64,000 nucleotides of DNA from Kiritimatiellia bacterium (GTDB taxonomy: Bacteria > Verrucomicrobiota > Kiritimatiellia > RFP12 > UBA1067), in contig JAFSMR010000022.1 of the NCBI GenBank assembly GCA_017447805.1, forward strand, positions 62,001 through 126,000, read 5' to 3'. Position numbers and translations under genes: made by a program. This document shows positions 28,099 through 37,600 of this stretch, piece by piece; positions within the stretch are counted from its first letter, which is position 1; each line of letters starts with the position of its first letter. Under the pieces are notes generated by a model. That model did not search any database. It was not told the DNA's origin and was given only the letters and a program-made list of their open reading frames with translations.

Positions 28099-28773
28099 TT
28101 AAGGTTTCAAGAGTGCGCTGGCTATTTCGAAATCTTCGATTGTGGTTATTTTGATATTGGGCTTGCGGTTTTCCAATATCTTGACCGACTCGCCTGCCAA
28201 TTCCATGACCTGGCAATCATCCGTAGGCGAAGCATCGCCCGGGAGTTTGGCGTAGGCATCTTTAAGCGCCTTTATATTGAATGCCTGCGGAGTCTGGACC
28301 GTCCAGAGTTTTTCGCGATCTTCTGTTGCTACGACCACCGTGCCCTTATCGACTCTCTTGACCGTATCTACGATCTTCCTGCCAAGAGTGACGGCGGCAT
28401 TCCTCTTTACGAGCTTGACGATTTCGCTTATGTTCTCGCTAGTGACAAGCGGGCGGGCAGCATCGTGAATCACTACATATTTGGTATCGAAATCGCAGGC
28501 CGCCAGCCCCACCAGCACGGAATCCGGTCGCTTGTTGCCGCCGGGCAGAACTTTTGTAAGTTTGGAAATTCCAAACATTTTCGCTACTGCCTTGCTGGCG
28601 AGAATTTGATCCTTGCGCACGACGAGAATAATGTTATCGATAAGCGGGCAACGCTCGAAAGCGAGCAAGCTCCACGCCACGACCGGCTTGTTCCCCAAGG
28701 ATAGAAACGCCTTGTCGGCGCCTGTCCCGAGGCGTTCAGATTTACCGGCAGCCAATATTATCGCAGTAGTCAT
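28099..28773 (-). CDS. ispD: 2-C-methyl-D-erythritol 4-phosphate cytidylyltransferase
   Basis: 224 aa. It makes CDP-ME in the MEP isoprenoid pathway. Nucleotide-binding motif TAIILAAGKSERLGTGADKAF and the VIHDAARPLV and DTVKRVD segments are present. The start codon overlaps the secA stop (ATGA), with its GGGAGGAATGTATC ribosome site inside the secA 3' end; this excludes the upstream in-frame ATG. Confidence 0.95.
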   Translation of the reverse strand: MTTAIILAAGKSERLGTGADKAFLSLGNKPVVAWSLLAFERCPLIDNIILVVRKDQILASKAVAKMFGISKLTKVLPGGNKRPDSVLVGLAACDFDTKYVVIHDAARPLVTSENISEIVKLVKRNAAVTLGRKIVDTVKRVDKGTVVVATEDREKLWTVQTPQAFNIKALKDAYAKLPGDASPTDDCQVMELAGESVKILENRKPNIKITTIEDFEIASALLKP

Positions 28774-31700
28774 GATACATTCCTCCCGCAGCATTTTTTA
28801 TATTTTTTACCCGACCCGCAAGGGCAAGGGTCGTTCCGCCCGGCCACGGGCTTCGCTCTAACAGGCTCTTGTATGGCGCTTGGCGGCGGCATATTCGCCG
28901 CGCTACTCGCGCCGGAAGATGATACGCCTTCTTGCCTACGGCGCATATTCATTGACATCATCGAGGCAAACACGTCGGCTACCGTCATTTCGCGCTCGTT
29001 TACTTTCGGCGCCGCGGTCGCGCCAGAAGATGGCGAAGCGCCGGAGGTCCTATCGCCATCTACGGCTATCGCGCTTTCGTTGGTGCGCGCGAGCTTGCGC
29101 TCTTTTTCCATCATCGCCATCATGCGGCGCATATTGCCCATCGTCATGGACCTGAATTCGCTCGCAACGACCTTGGTCTTGATACCGTTCATGAGGTTTT
29201 CGAACATTCCGAAAGCCTCTTTCTTGTATTCGACTAGCGGGTCGCGCTGACCATACGCACGCAAATTTACTCCATGGCGCAAATCATCCATCGAGCGCAA
29301 ATACTCTTGCCACTGCGAATCGATTACGTTCAAGAATACGCTTCTCTCCATGAAAGGAAGAGCATCTTTATCTTCAGTAGAGCACTTGAATTCGTAGGCT
29401 TCCTCTACTCGAGAATAAACAAGATCGCCGGCCTTTTCGGGCTCGCCTAGCAGCGGGCGGATATCTTCCTCGGGAATAGATACCGGGAATGTTACGCCTA
29501 GCCAAGCCATAAAATCGTCAAGCCGCCCGTCTTTTTCGCTGAAGAGATATCTATCGCACTGCGAGCGGACGAGATCGTTCACTACATCGAGGATTGTGCC
29601 GTGAACAGTCTTTTCGTCTCCATTGAGTATGCGCGAGCGAAGTTCATAAACGACCGCGCGCTGCTTGTTCATTACGTCATCGTATTCGAGAGTCCTTTTT
29701 CTCACTGCGTAATGTTGCTGTTCTACGCGCCTCTGGGCTACTTCTACCGAGTGATTCAACCATTTATGCTCCATTACCTCGCCTTCCTTCAAGCCAAGGC
29801 GTTGCATCAACCCGGCAATTCTTTGCGAACCAAAGAGACGCATTAGCTGGTCTTCGAGCGAGATGAAGAATTGAGAAGAACCAGGATCGCCCTGACGCGA
29901 ACAGCGTCCGCGCAACTGGCGGTCGATACGCCGTGATTCATGACGCTCCGAACCGATTACGTGAAGGCCGCCGAGTTCGACTACACCCGGCCCGAGCTTG
30001 ATATCGGTTCCGCGGCCAGCCATGTTAGTCGCAATCGTAACGGCGCCCTTCATGCCGGCGAGCGCAACGATTTCCGCTTCGCGTGCATGATTCTTCGCAT
30101 TCAAGACTTCGTGCGGAATTCGCGCAATCTTAAGCATCCTCGAAAGGATTTCAGAAGTATCGACCGTAACAGTGCCGAGCAGGACAGGCTGCCCCTTCTC
30201 GTGGCGACGCGCGACATCTGCGATAATCGCCTTGAACTTTTCGCGCTGTGTGCGATATATCTGGTCGTTGCCGTCGATTCTGTTGACCGGCTTGTTCGTC
30301 GGCACTACCACTACATCGAGTTTATAGATATCTTTGAATTCGCGGGCCTCGGTTTCCGCGGTACCGGTCATGCCAGAAAGCTTTTCGTAAAGACGGAAAT
30401 AGTTCTGAATCGTAATCGTCGCAAAAGTCTGGCTTTCTTTTTCTATCTCGACGCCTTCCTTCGCTTCGACTGCTTGGTGAAGTCCGTCAGACCACCTACG
30501 CCCTGGCAAAACACGTCCTGTAAATTCATCGACGATATAAACGTGATTATCCTGCACGACATAATCGACATCTTTCTCGTAAAGGCAGTAAGCCCTGAGA
30601 AGCTGGTCGACTACATGAACGCGGTCGCTCTTCTCGACAAACGCACTTTGCGCATCGCGCCGGCGCGCAAGCCTTTCGGCGTCAGTTAGCGTTTTATCGC
30701 CGTCTATCGCGCTCATTTCCGAAGCCAGATCAGGCAATACGAATAGCTTGGGATCTTGTGGACAAATCTTCTCGCAACCCTTATCGGTTAGCGCAACTTC
30801 TCTCGTGCGCTCGTCTATCGTAAAGTAGAGCTCTTCTTTCAACTCGCGCGCACGTTCTTTGCGCATTTCGGAAAGCATCTGCAATTCGCCATCTTCGTGC
30901 AACTTTCTTACCTCGGGAATTTCCAGCAGGTGCAGGAGCTGCTTGTGCTTGGGCGTAGAGTGATAGACTTGATAAATCTTCTCTTTCGCCGTCTCGCTAT
31001 CGCCAAATTCCCATGCCTTCTTCGCATCGCGTATCAACTCGTTGCATTGCGCCGTCTGAACGCGAACAATCGAATCGACCATTCCACGCAATTCCTGGTA
31101 GATATGGCTCGTGGACATCGTAGCCGGGCCGGAAATAATCAGCGGGGTTCTTGCTTCATCGATCAAGATCGAGTCTACTTCGTCGACAATCGCGAAATAG
31201 TGGCCGTTTTGCACAACCTGCTCAGGTTGCTGAGCCATGCCATTATCACGAAGATAGTCAAAGCCGAATTCGCTGTTAGTGCCGTAAGTAATATCGCACT
31301 TATACTGCGCGCGGCGCTCTGCGGAATCCATAGAGTTCTGGATGCAGCCTACAGTAAGCCCCAGGAATTTGTAGAGGTGGCCCATCCATGAAGCATCGCG
31401 CCTCGCGAGATAATCGTTAACCGTAACAAGCTGAACATTCTTGCCGCTTAGCGCGTTAAGATACAATGGCAAAGTCGCAACAAGAGTCTTGCCTTCGCCT
31501 GTTTGCATTTCGGCAATCTTGCCTTGGTGAAGCGCGATGCCGCCCAAGAGCTGCACATCGAATGGAATCATGTTCCACTCAAGCGTATGGCCGCACACCT
31601 CCTCGGTCGTACCCATAAGCTTGCGACACGCATTCTTCACTAGCGCATACGCCTCGGGCAAAATCGAATCAAGGCTTTCGCCTTTTGCTACACGATCCTT

Positions 31701-31850
31701 AAATTCGGCTGTCTTGCGGGGAAAATCTTCATCACGGAAATTTTTGGCCTGATATTCGGCCTCTATCTCATTGATTTTACGCACAATCGGCCACAAGCGC
31801 TTCAATTCACGCTCGTTTTTCGTGCCAATCAGAAATTTCAACAGGTTCAT
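28770..31850 (-). CDS. secA: Protein translocase ATPase
   Basis: 1026 aa. SecA motor that drives Sec-dependent export. Walker A MQTGEGKTLVATLP, DEVDSILIDEARTPL, and MAGRGTDIKLGPGVVELGG are all present. The C-terminus carries the zinc/SecB-binding tail CPCGSGKKYKKCCGRN. Somewhat longer than E. coli SecA (901 aa), with an extra charged segment around residues 310-420. The ATG is 9 bases after a TATAAT, so the mRNA may be leaderless. ispD is coupled downstream. Confidence 0.97.
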   Translation of the reverse strand: MNLLKFLIGTKNERELKRLWPIVRKINEIEAEYQAKNFRDEDFPRKTAEFKDRVAKGESLDSILPEAYALVKNACRKLMGTTEEVCGHTLEWNMIPFDVQLLGGIALHQGKIAEMQTGEGKTLVATLPLYLNALSGKNVQLVTVNDYLARRDASWMGHLYKFLGLTVGCIQNSMDSAERRAQYKCDITYGTNSEFGFDYLRDNGMAQQPEQVVQNGHYFAIVDEVDSILIDEARTPLIISGPATMSTSHIYQELRGMVDSIVRVQTAQCNELIRDAKKAWEFGDSETAKEKIYQVYHSTPKHKQLLHLLEIPEVRKLHEDGELQMLSEMRKERARELKEELYFTIDERTREVALTDKGCEKICPQDPKLFVLPDLASEMSAIDGDKTLTDAERLARRRDAQSAFVEKSDRVHVVDQLLRAYCLYEKDVDYVVQDNHVYIVDEFTGRVLPGRRWSDGLHQAVEAKEGVEIEKESQTFATITIQNYFRLYEKLSGMTGTAETEAREFKDIYKLDVVVVPTNKPVNRIDGNDQIYRTQREKFKAIIADVARRHEKGQPVLLGTVTVDTSEILSRMLKIARIPHEVLNAKNHAREAEIVALAGMKGAVTIATNMAGRGTDIKLGPGVVELGGLHVIGSERHESRRIDRQLRGRCSRQGDPGSSQFFISLEDQLMRLFGSQRIAGLMQRLGLKEGEVMEHKWLNHSVEVAQRRVEQQHYAVRKRTLEYDDVMNKQRAVVYELRSRILNGDEKTVHGTILDVVNDLVRSQCDRYLFSEKDGRLDDFMAWLGVTFPVSIPEEDIRPLLGEPEKAGDLVYSRVEEAYEFKCSTEDKDALPFMERSVFLNVIDSQWQEYLRSMDDLRHGVNLRAYGQRDPLVEYKKEAFGMFENLMNGIKTKVVASEFRSMTMGNMRRMMAMMEKERKLARTNESAIAVDGDRTSGASPSSGATAAPKVNEREMTVADVFASMMSMNMRRRQEGVSSSGASSAANMPPPSAIQEPVRAKPVAGRNDPCPCGSGKKYKKCCGRNVS

Positions 31851-31858
31851 ACCCCTAT

Positions 31859-31889
31859 ATTATACCATATTTTACCCCCCGAGCGCAAG
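31859..31889 (-). promoter_or_regulatory. Extended -10 promoter of secA
   Basis: CTTGCG, then TATAAT 21 bases after CTTG, preceded by ATATGG. Eight bases (ATAGGGGT) separate the -10 from the ATG, leaving little or no leader. It is back-to-back with the GH20 promoter at 31944-31974. Confidence 0.7.
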
Positions 31890-31943
31890 GGCTTAGGGAA
31901 CAATTTGCCTTATTCTAGGAACATAAAAAAGAAGCTTTCCCCC

Positions 31944-31974
31944 CTAGACTATTACGCCCGAAATATGATACAAT
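31944..31974 (+). promoter_or_regulatory. CTAG/extended -10 promoter of the GH20 gene
   Basis: CTAG (31944-31947), 21 bp, TACAAT (31969-31974) preceded by TGA. A leader of about 13 nt follows, with GAAGGGG as ribosome site. Confidence 0.65.
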
Positions 31975-31993
31975 ACCAAACGAAGGGGTCGTT

Positions 31994-33823
31994 ATGAATA
32001 GGAAAGTAGCTTATATTCTTTTTTCAGCGATATTTTCGCTGGTAATTTCGCCAAATTTGGCGTTTGGCGATGCTTTAGATGAACTTTTGCCGCGGCCACG
32101 AGAAGTTATTCGCGCGCCACATGCTCTTGTAAAGAAGCGCATCTCCCCCGGCGCATACATTCTTAGGGTTAGGGGAGGTAAACCAAGCGCAGAAGGCGAT
32201 GAAGAAGGCCTACGCTATGCAAAAGCCACCTTCGCACAGCTCAAGAAGCTTTCCGAAGCCGAAGGCAAACCCGTTCCAGATTGCATAATACAAGATTGGC
32301 CCGAGTTCAAGTATCGCGGGCTAATGCTCGATTGTGGACGAAATTATCAGAGTGTTGAATCCATAAAGGATGTAATTAGAGCTCTCGCGGCATATAAATA
32401 TAATATTTTCCATTGGCATCTTACAGATAACTATGGCTGGCGGCTGGAATCGAAAATCCACCCGGAGCTCCAAAAACGCGAATCCTTTTCTCGCAATATC
32501 GGCAAATTCTACACTCAGAAGGAATTCAAGGAGGTCGTCGAATTCGCTCGAGCGCGAGGAGTAACCGTAATTCCAGAGCTAGATATGCCTGGCCATACCC
32601 TCGCCTTTAGGAAAGCTACCGCAATAGGCAATCTCGCCGATGAAAAAGCGAAGATCATCCTCGGCGAATTGATAGATGAACTCTGCTCGCTCGCTCCGGC
32701 AGATATTATGCCGATTATTCACCTGGGAACCGATGAAGCTCGTGAACGCGGCGAAAAAGTTCCACAATCCCATCTCGATTACTGGGCAGCAAAAGTTACA
32801 GGAAATGGCAGAAAACTAATGGGTTGGAGTCCTGGCTTGAAGTTGCCGGGCCAATCGATAAAGCATCTCTGGATGGGTGCCAATGATCCACGCGGCGACG
32901 CTACGGCCTATATCGATTCCCAAAACAGCTACTATATCAACCATGTAGACCCCGAGGAGCTGTTATCCGTAGCCGCATATCAACAACCCTGCCGCTGGGG
33001 AACCAAAGAAGAAAAATTAGGCGCGATTATCGGCGTTTGGCATGATGACGCTATTTTAGATTCTGAAGATGTAATCAGAATGAACGCCGTGTATCCGGCA
33101 ATTGCCCTTCTATCGGATAATTTTTGGCTAGGACGCGAAAAGGATGAACCAACTCTCTACGCTCGCCTCCCTGCGCCAAATGATCCGCGCTTCGCTCTCG
33201 CTCAAGATTTGGAAAGAAGAATCATCGCCCATCGCGATAAACTTTTCGCTTCATTCCGGCACCCCTTCCCATATATCGCGCAAACCCACATGCGTTGGCG
33301 CATGACAGATGACAAAGGCAATCTCATCGCAAACGATATAGCGCAAGCTACGATATATCCGCGGCATTTCTGGTTTCCTAAAGCCGCCTACATAAATTCA
33401 AACGATGGCGTAGTTATACTCGAAACTTGGATTGATTGCAATCAAGATATTGATTGCGGCGCATGGATTGGCATGTGCGGCTTTTCTCGCTCGGACGGCA
33501 GAAGCCGCGATGCCCCGACCCCAAAGCTGGGCGAATGGAATAAACATGGCGCAAAAATCGAAATCAATTCTCATCCCATTGACCCGCCAAAATGGGTTCA
33601 CCCCGCTACAGCCGGCAACCCTAAAGAAATTCCACTTGTCGATGAAGACTACTGGTATAGAGAACCTTCCAAAATACACTTGAAAAAAGGCAAGAATCAC
33701 ATTAAGCTTACGCTACCCAAAAAAGGCGGCTGGAAATGGATTGGCTCATTCATGCCAATACTCGGCACCAGCGACCACCCCAAAGAAGTCAAAGGCCTAA
33801 AATATGCCTCATCCGAAAATTAA
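31994..33823 (+). CDS. GH20 beta-N-acetylhexosaminidase, secreted
   Basis: 609 aa with Sec signal (ILFSAIFSLVISPNLAFGDA). The catalytic barrel (about 95-400) begins at WPEFKYRGLMLDCGRNYQS, continues IFHWHLTDNYGWRLE and VIPELDMPGHTLAF, and carries the Asp-Glu pair in HLGTDEAR (family norm HxGxDE; here Thr precedes Asp). The N-terminal zincin-like domain is short. About 200 C-terminal residues form a separate beta-rich region. It would release terminal GlcNAc or GalNAc from chitin, mucin or host glycans; the NahK-like kinase at 61.1 kb could use the product. Divergent from secA. Confidence 0.9.
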   Translation: MNRKVAYILFSAIFSLVISPNLAFGDALDELLPRPREVIRAPHALVKKRISPGAYILRVRGGKPSAEGDEEGLRYAKATFAQLKKLSEAEGKPVPDCIIQDWPEFKYRGLMLDCGRNYQSVESIKDVIRALAAYKYNIFHWHLTDNYGWRLESKIHPELQKRESFSRNIGKFYTQKEFKEVVEFARARGVTVIPELDMPGHTLAFRKATAIGNLADEKAKIILGELIDELCSLAPADIMPIIHLGTDEARERGEKVPQSHLDYWAAKVTGNGRKLMGWSPGLKLPGQSIKHLWMGANDPRGDATAYIDSQNSYYINHVDPEELLSVAAYQQPCRWGTKEEKLGAIIGVWHDDAILDSEDVIRMNAVYPAIALLSDNFWLGREKDEPTLYARLPAPNDPRFALAQDLERRIIAHRDKLFASFRHPFPYIAQTHMRWRMTDDKGNLIANDIAQATIYPRHFWFPKAAYINSNDGVVILETWIDCNQDIDCGAWIGMCGFSRSDGRSRDAPTPKLGEWNKHGAKIEINSHPIDPPKWVHPATAGNPKEIPLVDEDYWYREPSKIHLKKGKNHIKLTLPKKGGWKWIGSFMPILGTSDHPKEVKGLKYASSEN

Positions 33824-33859
33824 TCGCGTCCCATAATCGCCCTGCTTCGCAATAATGAA

Positions 33860-33920
33860 TGACGAATGGTAGGGCGGCCAAAGCATGGCCGCCGTAGTCA
33901 CGGACGCGACAAGCGCGTCC
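33860..33920. repeat. GC-rich REP-like hairpins after the GH20 gene
   Basis: Two perfect hairpins: GGCGGCC-AAAGCAT-GGCCGCC (33873-33893) and GGACGCG-ACAAG-CGCGTCC (33902-33920). Related pieces (TGACGAATG, TAGGGCGGCC, GACAAGCGCG) recur at 60.9-61.1 kb. They may also end GH20 transcription, although no T run follows. Confidence 0.6.
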
Positions 33921-33959
33921 CTCCAGAAGCGATGCTGACATTAACTTGTGGCCATAAGG

Positions 33960-34185
33960 CTATCCTAGGCTATAAACAACCATTTGCTTTTCGATAATCA
34001 AAACTGAACGACGCAAAACAAGCGGTTGTTTTGCGATAATCAAAACTAAATATCCCAAAACAAGCGCTTGCACGGTCATAATCAGAACTGATTCTGGCAA
34101 AACAAGCGGTTGTTTTGCGACAATCAAAACCAAATATGGCAAAACAACCGCTTGTTTTGCCATATCTGAAATTGATTATGACAAA
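33960..34185. repeat. Tandem 42-bp repeat array with long palindromes (array 1)
   Basis: Four to five degenerate copies of a 42-bp unit on the minus strand, each centred on GCAAAACAA-GCGG-TTGTTTTGC, followed by an inverted copy on the plus strand. Perfect hairpins lie at 34013-34034, 34098-34119 and 34135-34166 (14-bp arms, loop CCGC). Read in frame, the unit gives a 14-residue repeat (KQPLVLPYLVLIVA type) on the minus strand. There is no ribosome site or family match, so it is treated as repeat DNA. Confidence 0.8.
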
Positions 34186-34227
34186 ACAAATGAATATATA
34201 TATTTATTCCCGTCGTTGGCGGGGAAT

Positions 34228-34382
34228 CCGCCACTTTTCTGGCGGCACTTGCGCGCCAGGGCGAAACCTCCGCCACTTTTCTGGCGGGGCTTGCGCGCCA
34301 GGGCGAAACCTCCGCCACTTTTCTGGCGACGCTTGCGCGCCAGGGCGAAACCTCCGCCACTTTTCTGGCGGGGCTTTTGCGG
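34228..34382. repeat. Tandem 42-bp repeat array (array 2)
   Basis: Four units start at 34228, 34270, 34312 and 34354, exactly 42 bp apart, each opening with the hairpin CCGCCA-CTTTTC-TGGCGG and continuing to GCGCGCCAGGGCGAAA. The sequence is unrelated to array 1 although the period is the same. Both strands can be read as a 14-residue repeat; no evidence of translation. Confidence 0.88.
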
Positions 34383-34480
34383 CGCCCCTCAGGCCGCCGT
34401 TCGGATGTTGATTTTTGCATGTAGAACAGGAGAAACAGGAGATTTCTTGTCCTGTGGGTTAATTAGCAGGTATAACATGT

Positions 34481-34534
34481 ATTCCCAACTTGGGAATTGT
34501 ATCAACTGGGAAAACAGGTCTTGTTTTCCCAGTT
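34481..34534. repeat. Two further perfect inverted repeats
   Basis: ATTCCCAA-C-TTGGGAAT at 34481-34497, and a 13-bp-arm hairpin AACTGGGAAAACA / TGTTTTCCCAGTT with 5-base loop at 34504-34534, followed on the plus strand by GAGTTTTTGGG. The second could act as a plus-strand terminator. The rest of 34383-34570 shows no gene. Confidence 0.6.
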
Positions 34535-34571
34535 TGAGTTTTTGGGGGCGAGCGATTGTGCTGTGAGGGCA

Positions 34572-34608
34572 TAAAAAACCGAAGGAGCCGCTTTAGCGGC
34601 TCCTAGGG
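34572..34608 (-). terminator. Rho-independent terminator of the giant surface gene
   Basis: AGGAGCCGC-TAAA-GCGGCTCCT stem with 9-bp arms, followed by CGG and six T on the minus strand. It lies 25 bases past the stop codon. Confidence 0.88.
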
Positions 34609-34632
34609 TTTGGAATCAAGCTTTATTTAAGC

Positions 34633-37600
34633 TTATTCTTGAGGTACATCTACTGGGGTTACCGAGACGAACACCTTGTAGAACTGAGTTGTTCCGCCCT
34701 TCGGGAAGGTAAGAGCAACCGTATTGCCAGTCGCCATCACGCAAGAAGATGCCGTGAAGGCTGTGGACAAGGAGCCCGTTGTATAGACGCCGTAGTAGAG
34801 ACCAGGCTTTGCAGCAACCGTTACTTCCTTATCATTCGTCGCAAGAGCGCCGATATCGAGGTCAGCCGTACCGTCGCCATCGAACGGCTCGGCAACAGCG
34901 CCTACGATCGCCTCAACAACGGTGTCCTTGAGCTCGTAGGTCGAGTAGAACTTGCCATCCTTCTCGATTACAGTGGGTTCATCTTTGAAGAGCGCTCTGT
35001 AGGCCGTAGGATCAACTTTATCTTCCGCTTCCACAGCCGCAGGAGCCTTGAATGTAACATTCGCAGCATCTTCAGCAGTATCGAATGGAGTTTCAACGCC
35101 AGGCTCGATCGGAGTTGTTGTTACTTCACCGACAACCCAAACGCCATCATCCTCGGTCGCCTCATAGCCAGAAGCGACATAGTCCGAAGGATCTGTGGAG
35201 TAGGTGCCGCCAGTGAGCGAGATCGAGCCAGCATTAGTGGACTCGACAAGGCCAACAGCCGCAACGCCAGTGGCGGAAGTGAACACGCCGCCAGAAACGG
35301 CTACCTCAACCGCCGCATAGTTCGGCGTGACCGCCAAAGCCATGAAGCCAAGACCAGTCGTACCGGGATTCGAGCCAGGCGCAACGCCATCGCCACTCGC
35401 GGTGAAAGTACCGCCAGTAACCGTGACCGTGCCAGCCCTGGCGCTCACCGCACCCTGACCAACGAAGGTACCGCCGCTGATCGTGACGCTGCAACCACCC
35501 TTGGTGGGCAGATACATCGCAAAGTCGTCAACCGACTCGATCGTACCGCCGGAGATGGTGTACGTTCCGCCGGATGCCTTGCTGCCGTGGCCCATGATCG
35601 CCATGAGACCAGCCTTGACCTTACCGCCCGTCATGTTGAAGACGGTGTCCTTGCCCTTGATGGCAACACCATAGGCGGGATGCTGGTTATCGTCATTGAG
35701 CGTGTCTGGGAAGTAAGCCTCGATCGTGCCGCCCGCAATCGTGAGCGCCGCGCCTTCCTGCGTGTTGCTTTCCGCAACCTGGACAAGACCGTAGTTGCCG
35801 ACCTCGGCAGAGACGATCTGGCCTTCAGCGCCTTCGGAGCTGTCGGTGATGGTGACGACACCGTTCACCTGAACGTGGCTCGTGGCCCCGTTGCCGGCGG
35901 TCAGCGTATAACCATTCAGGTCGAAGGTGACGGTCTTCTCGGCCGGGAACGTAAGGCCGGTCGAAATCACATCGACATCAGCAACGAGCTTGACCGTATC
36001 GCCAGACTGGGCATTGTCAATGGCCGCTGCAAGAGTGAGATACGATGTCTCGATTACACCATGCGTCACCTTGGCAACCGGCGAAGTTGTGAAGGTCCAG
36101 ACACCATTTTCTTCGGTGAAGCCGGAAGCCGTGAGTATAGCAGCATATGCGCTGCCGTCGGTGCCGTTTACGAACTCAATCGTTGCGCCGAGACCGCCGG
36201 CAATTGCCGCGTTCACGGCCTGCTGCATCTGGGCTGCGCCATAGAGCGTCCGTGTATCGTTCACCGTGACAGCGGCCGCCGCTTCGACGAGCTGATACTT
36301 GGTCGCCTCGTAGTCTGTCGAATCAATTGCGACCGTCTCCGTCGCGGTCGTGAGGATATAATCGCCATCAGGCGCATTGACCGTGCCGAGCGTATTGCCG
36401 TTGGCCGCGATGTAGAACATCACATTGCCGCCGGCCGCGGGTGCGGGAATCGTGGCCGTCTCGCCTTCCGTGGATGCAACAAGCAGCACCTTGGTCGAGC
36501 TCGTTGCCGAAGCTGCCGTCACAGCCTCCTGCAAGGTGTTGTAGTACGACGTACCAATCAGTGCCACTGGTGCGAAGTAAATGCCAGCATCGTCACCAGT
36601 CGTAACGACCTTTAGCGCAACACTGGGGGCCTCGCCATTGACCGTAGTATCGGCAACATCCGTGAACGTGCCGCCCTTCACGAGGCAGGTGCCGGGCGCG
36701 ATGGTAGCAGAGGTTACGATATCCACAATCTTGCAGTTGAGATTTGTAGCTGCAGTAATCGTGCCAGTGAAGTTATCAAGCGTATTGAAGTAGCAGGTAT
36801 AACCCTCAATGGTCAACGTGCCAGAGCCAGTCAACTTCGTGAATGTTGTGATCGTGCTAGAGTAGCCATTGTTGAGCTTCATCGTGCATTCTTCAGGAAT
36901 ACTGACGGTCGGGAGGATTGTACGATCGACATTCTCGGTTCCAGGAATCGGCACATAGCCGCCAGCAAGTTTACGCACCTCAACTACCGATCCTTCGATA
37001 CCATAATCATTGGCCGGGAACGGAGTGCCCTGCGCACCTTCCCAGTCGGCGACGAAGGTGCCGGTCCAATCTTCGAAGGTCGGGACGGTCGTGGGTTTAG
37101 CCGCATAGTAGATTGTGCCAGCGCCCTTGAGAACGCCTGAGAACGCATATGTTCCGGGCTTGATTGTCTGGCCCTCGCCAAGCGTCACCGTTTCGGCGCA
37201 GTCGGCGATAAGCACGATGTCATCGGTCGTGCCGGTCGCGATGGCAGATGCGAGCGTCAAGTACTTGGTTTCGCCGACCTGAGCAACATCGACCTTGGTG
37301 AAGGTCTTGGCATCGGAATCATACTCCCAGCCAGGTAGCGAAGTCGTGCCGTCGATAACCGTGAACACATGATCGTCGGCAGCCAGCGCGGCCTCGCCAG
37401 CAGCCTGGAGCGAAGAGTAGTAGGTGGAGCCAATCGAGGCAACCGCCACGTAAATGCCGTCCGCGCCAAGCATGAGCTTCGTCTCGCTAGCCGCGCCAGC
37501 TACAGTGGCAGTAGTCAGAATCGAGCCGACAGCCACCTCGTTCTTCGTCTCGCCGTCGATGTTGTAAATCTTGCCACCCTCGGCAACGGACATCTTGACG

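Noticed and set aside
33960-34163. 67-residue hydrophobic repeat protein on the minus strand
   Set aside because: It is the translation of the 42-bp repeats; no ribosome site, and the same motif also reads from the opposite strand in an inverted copy.
34228-34382. CRISPR array
   Set aside because: Units are contiguous tandem 42-bp repeats with no unique spacers, and there are no cas genes.
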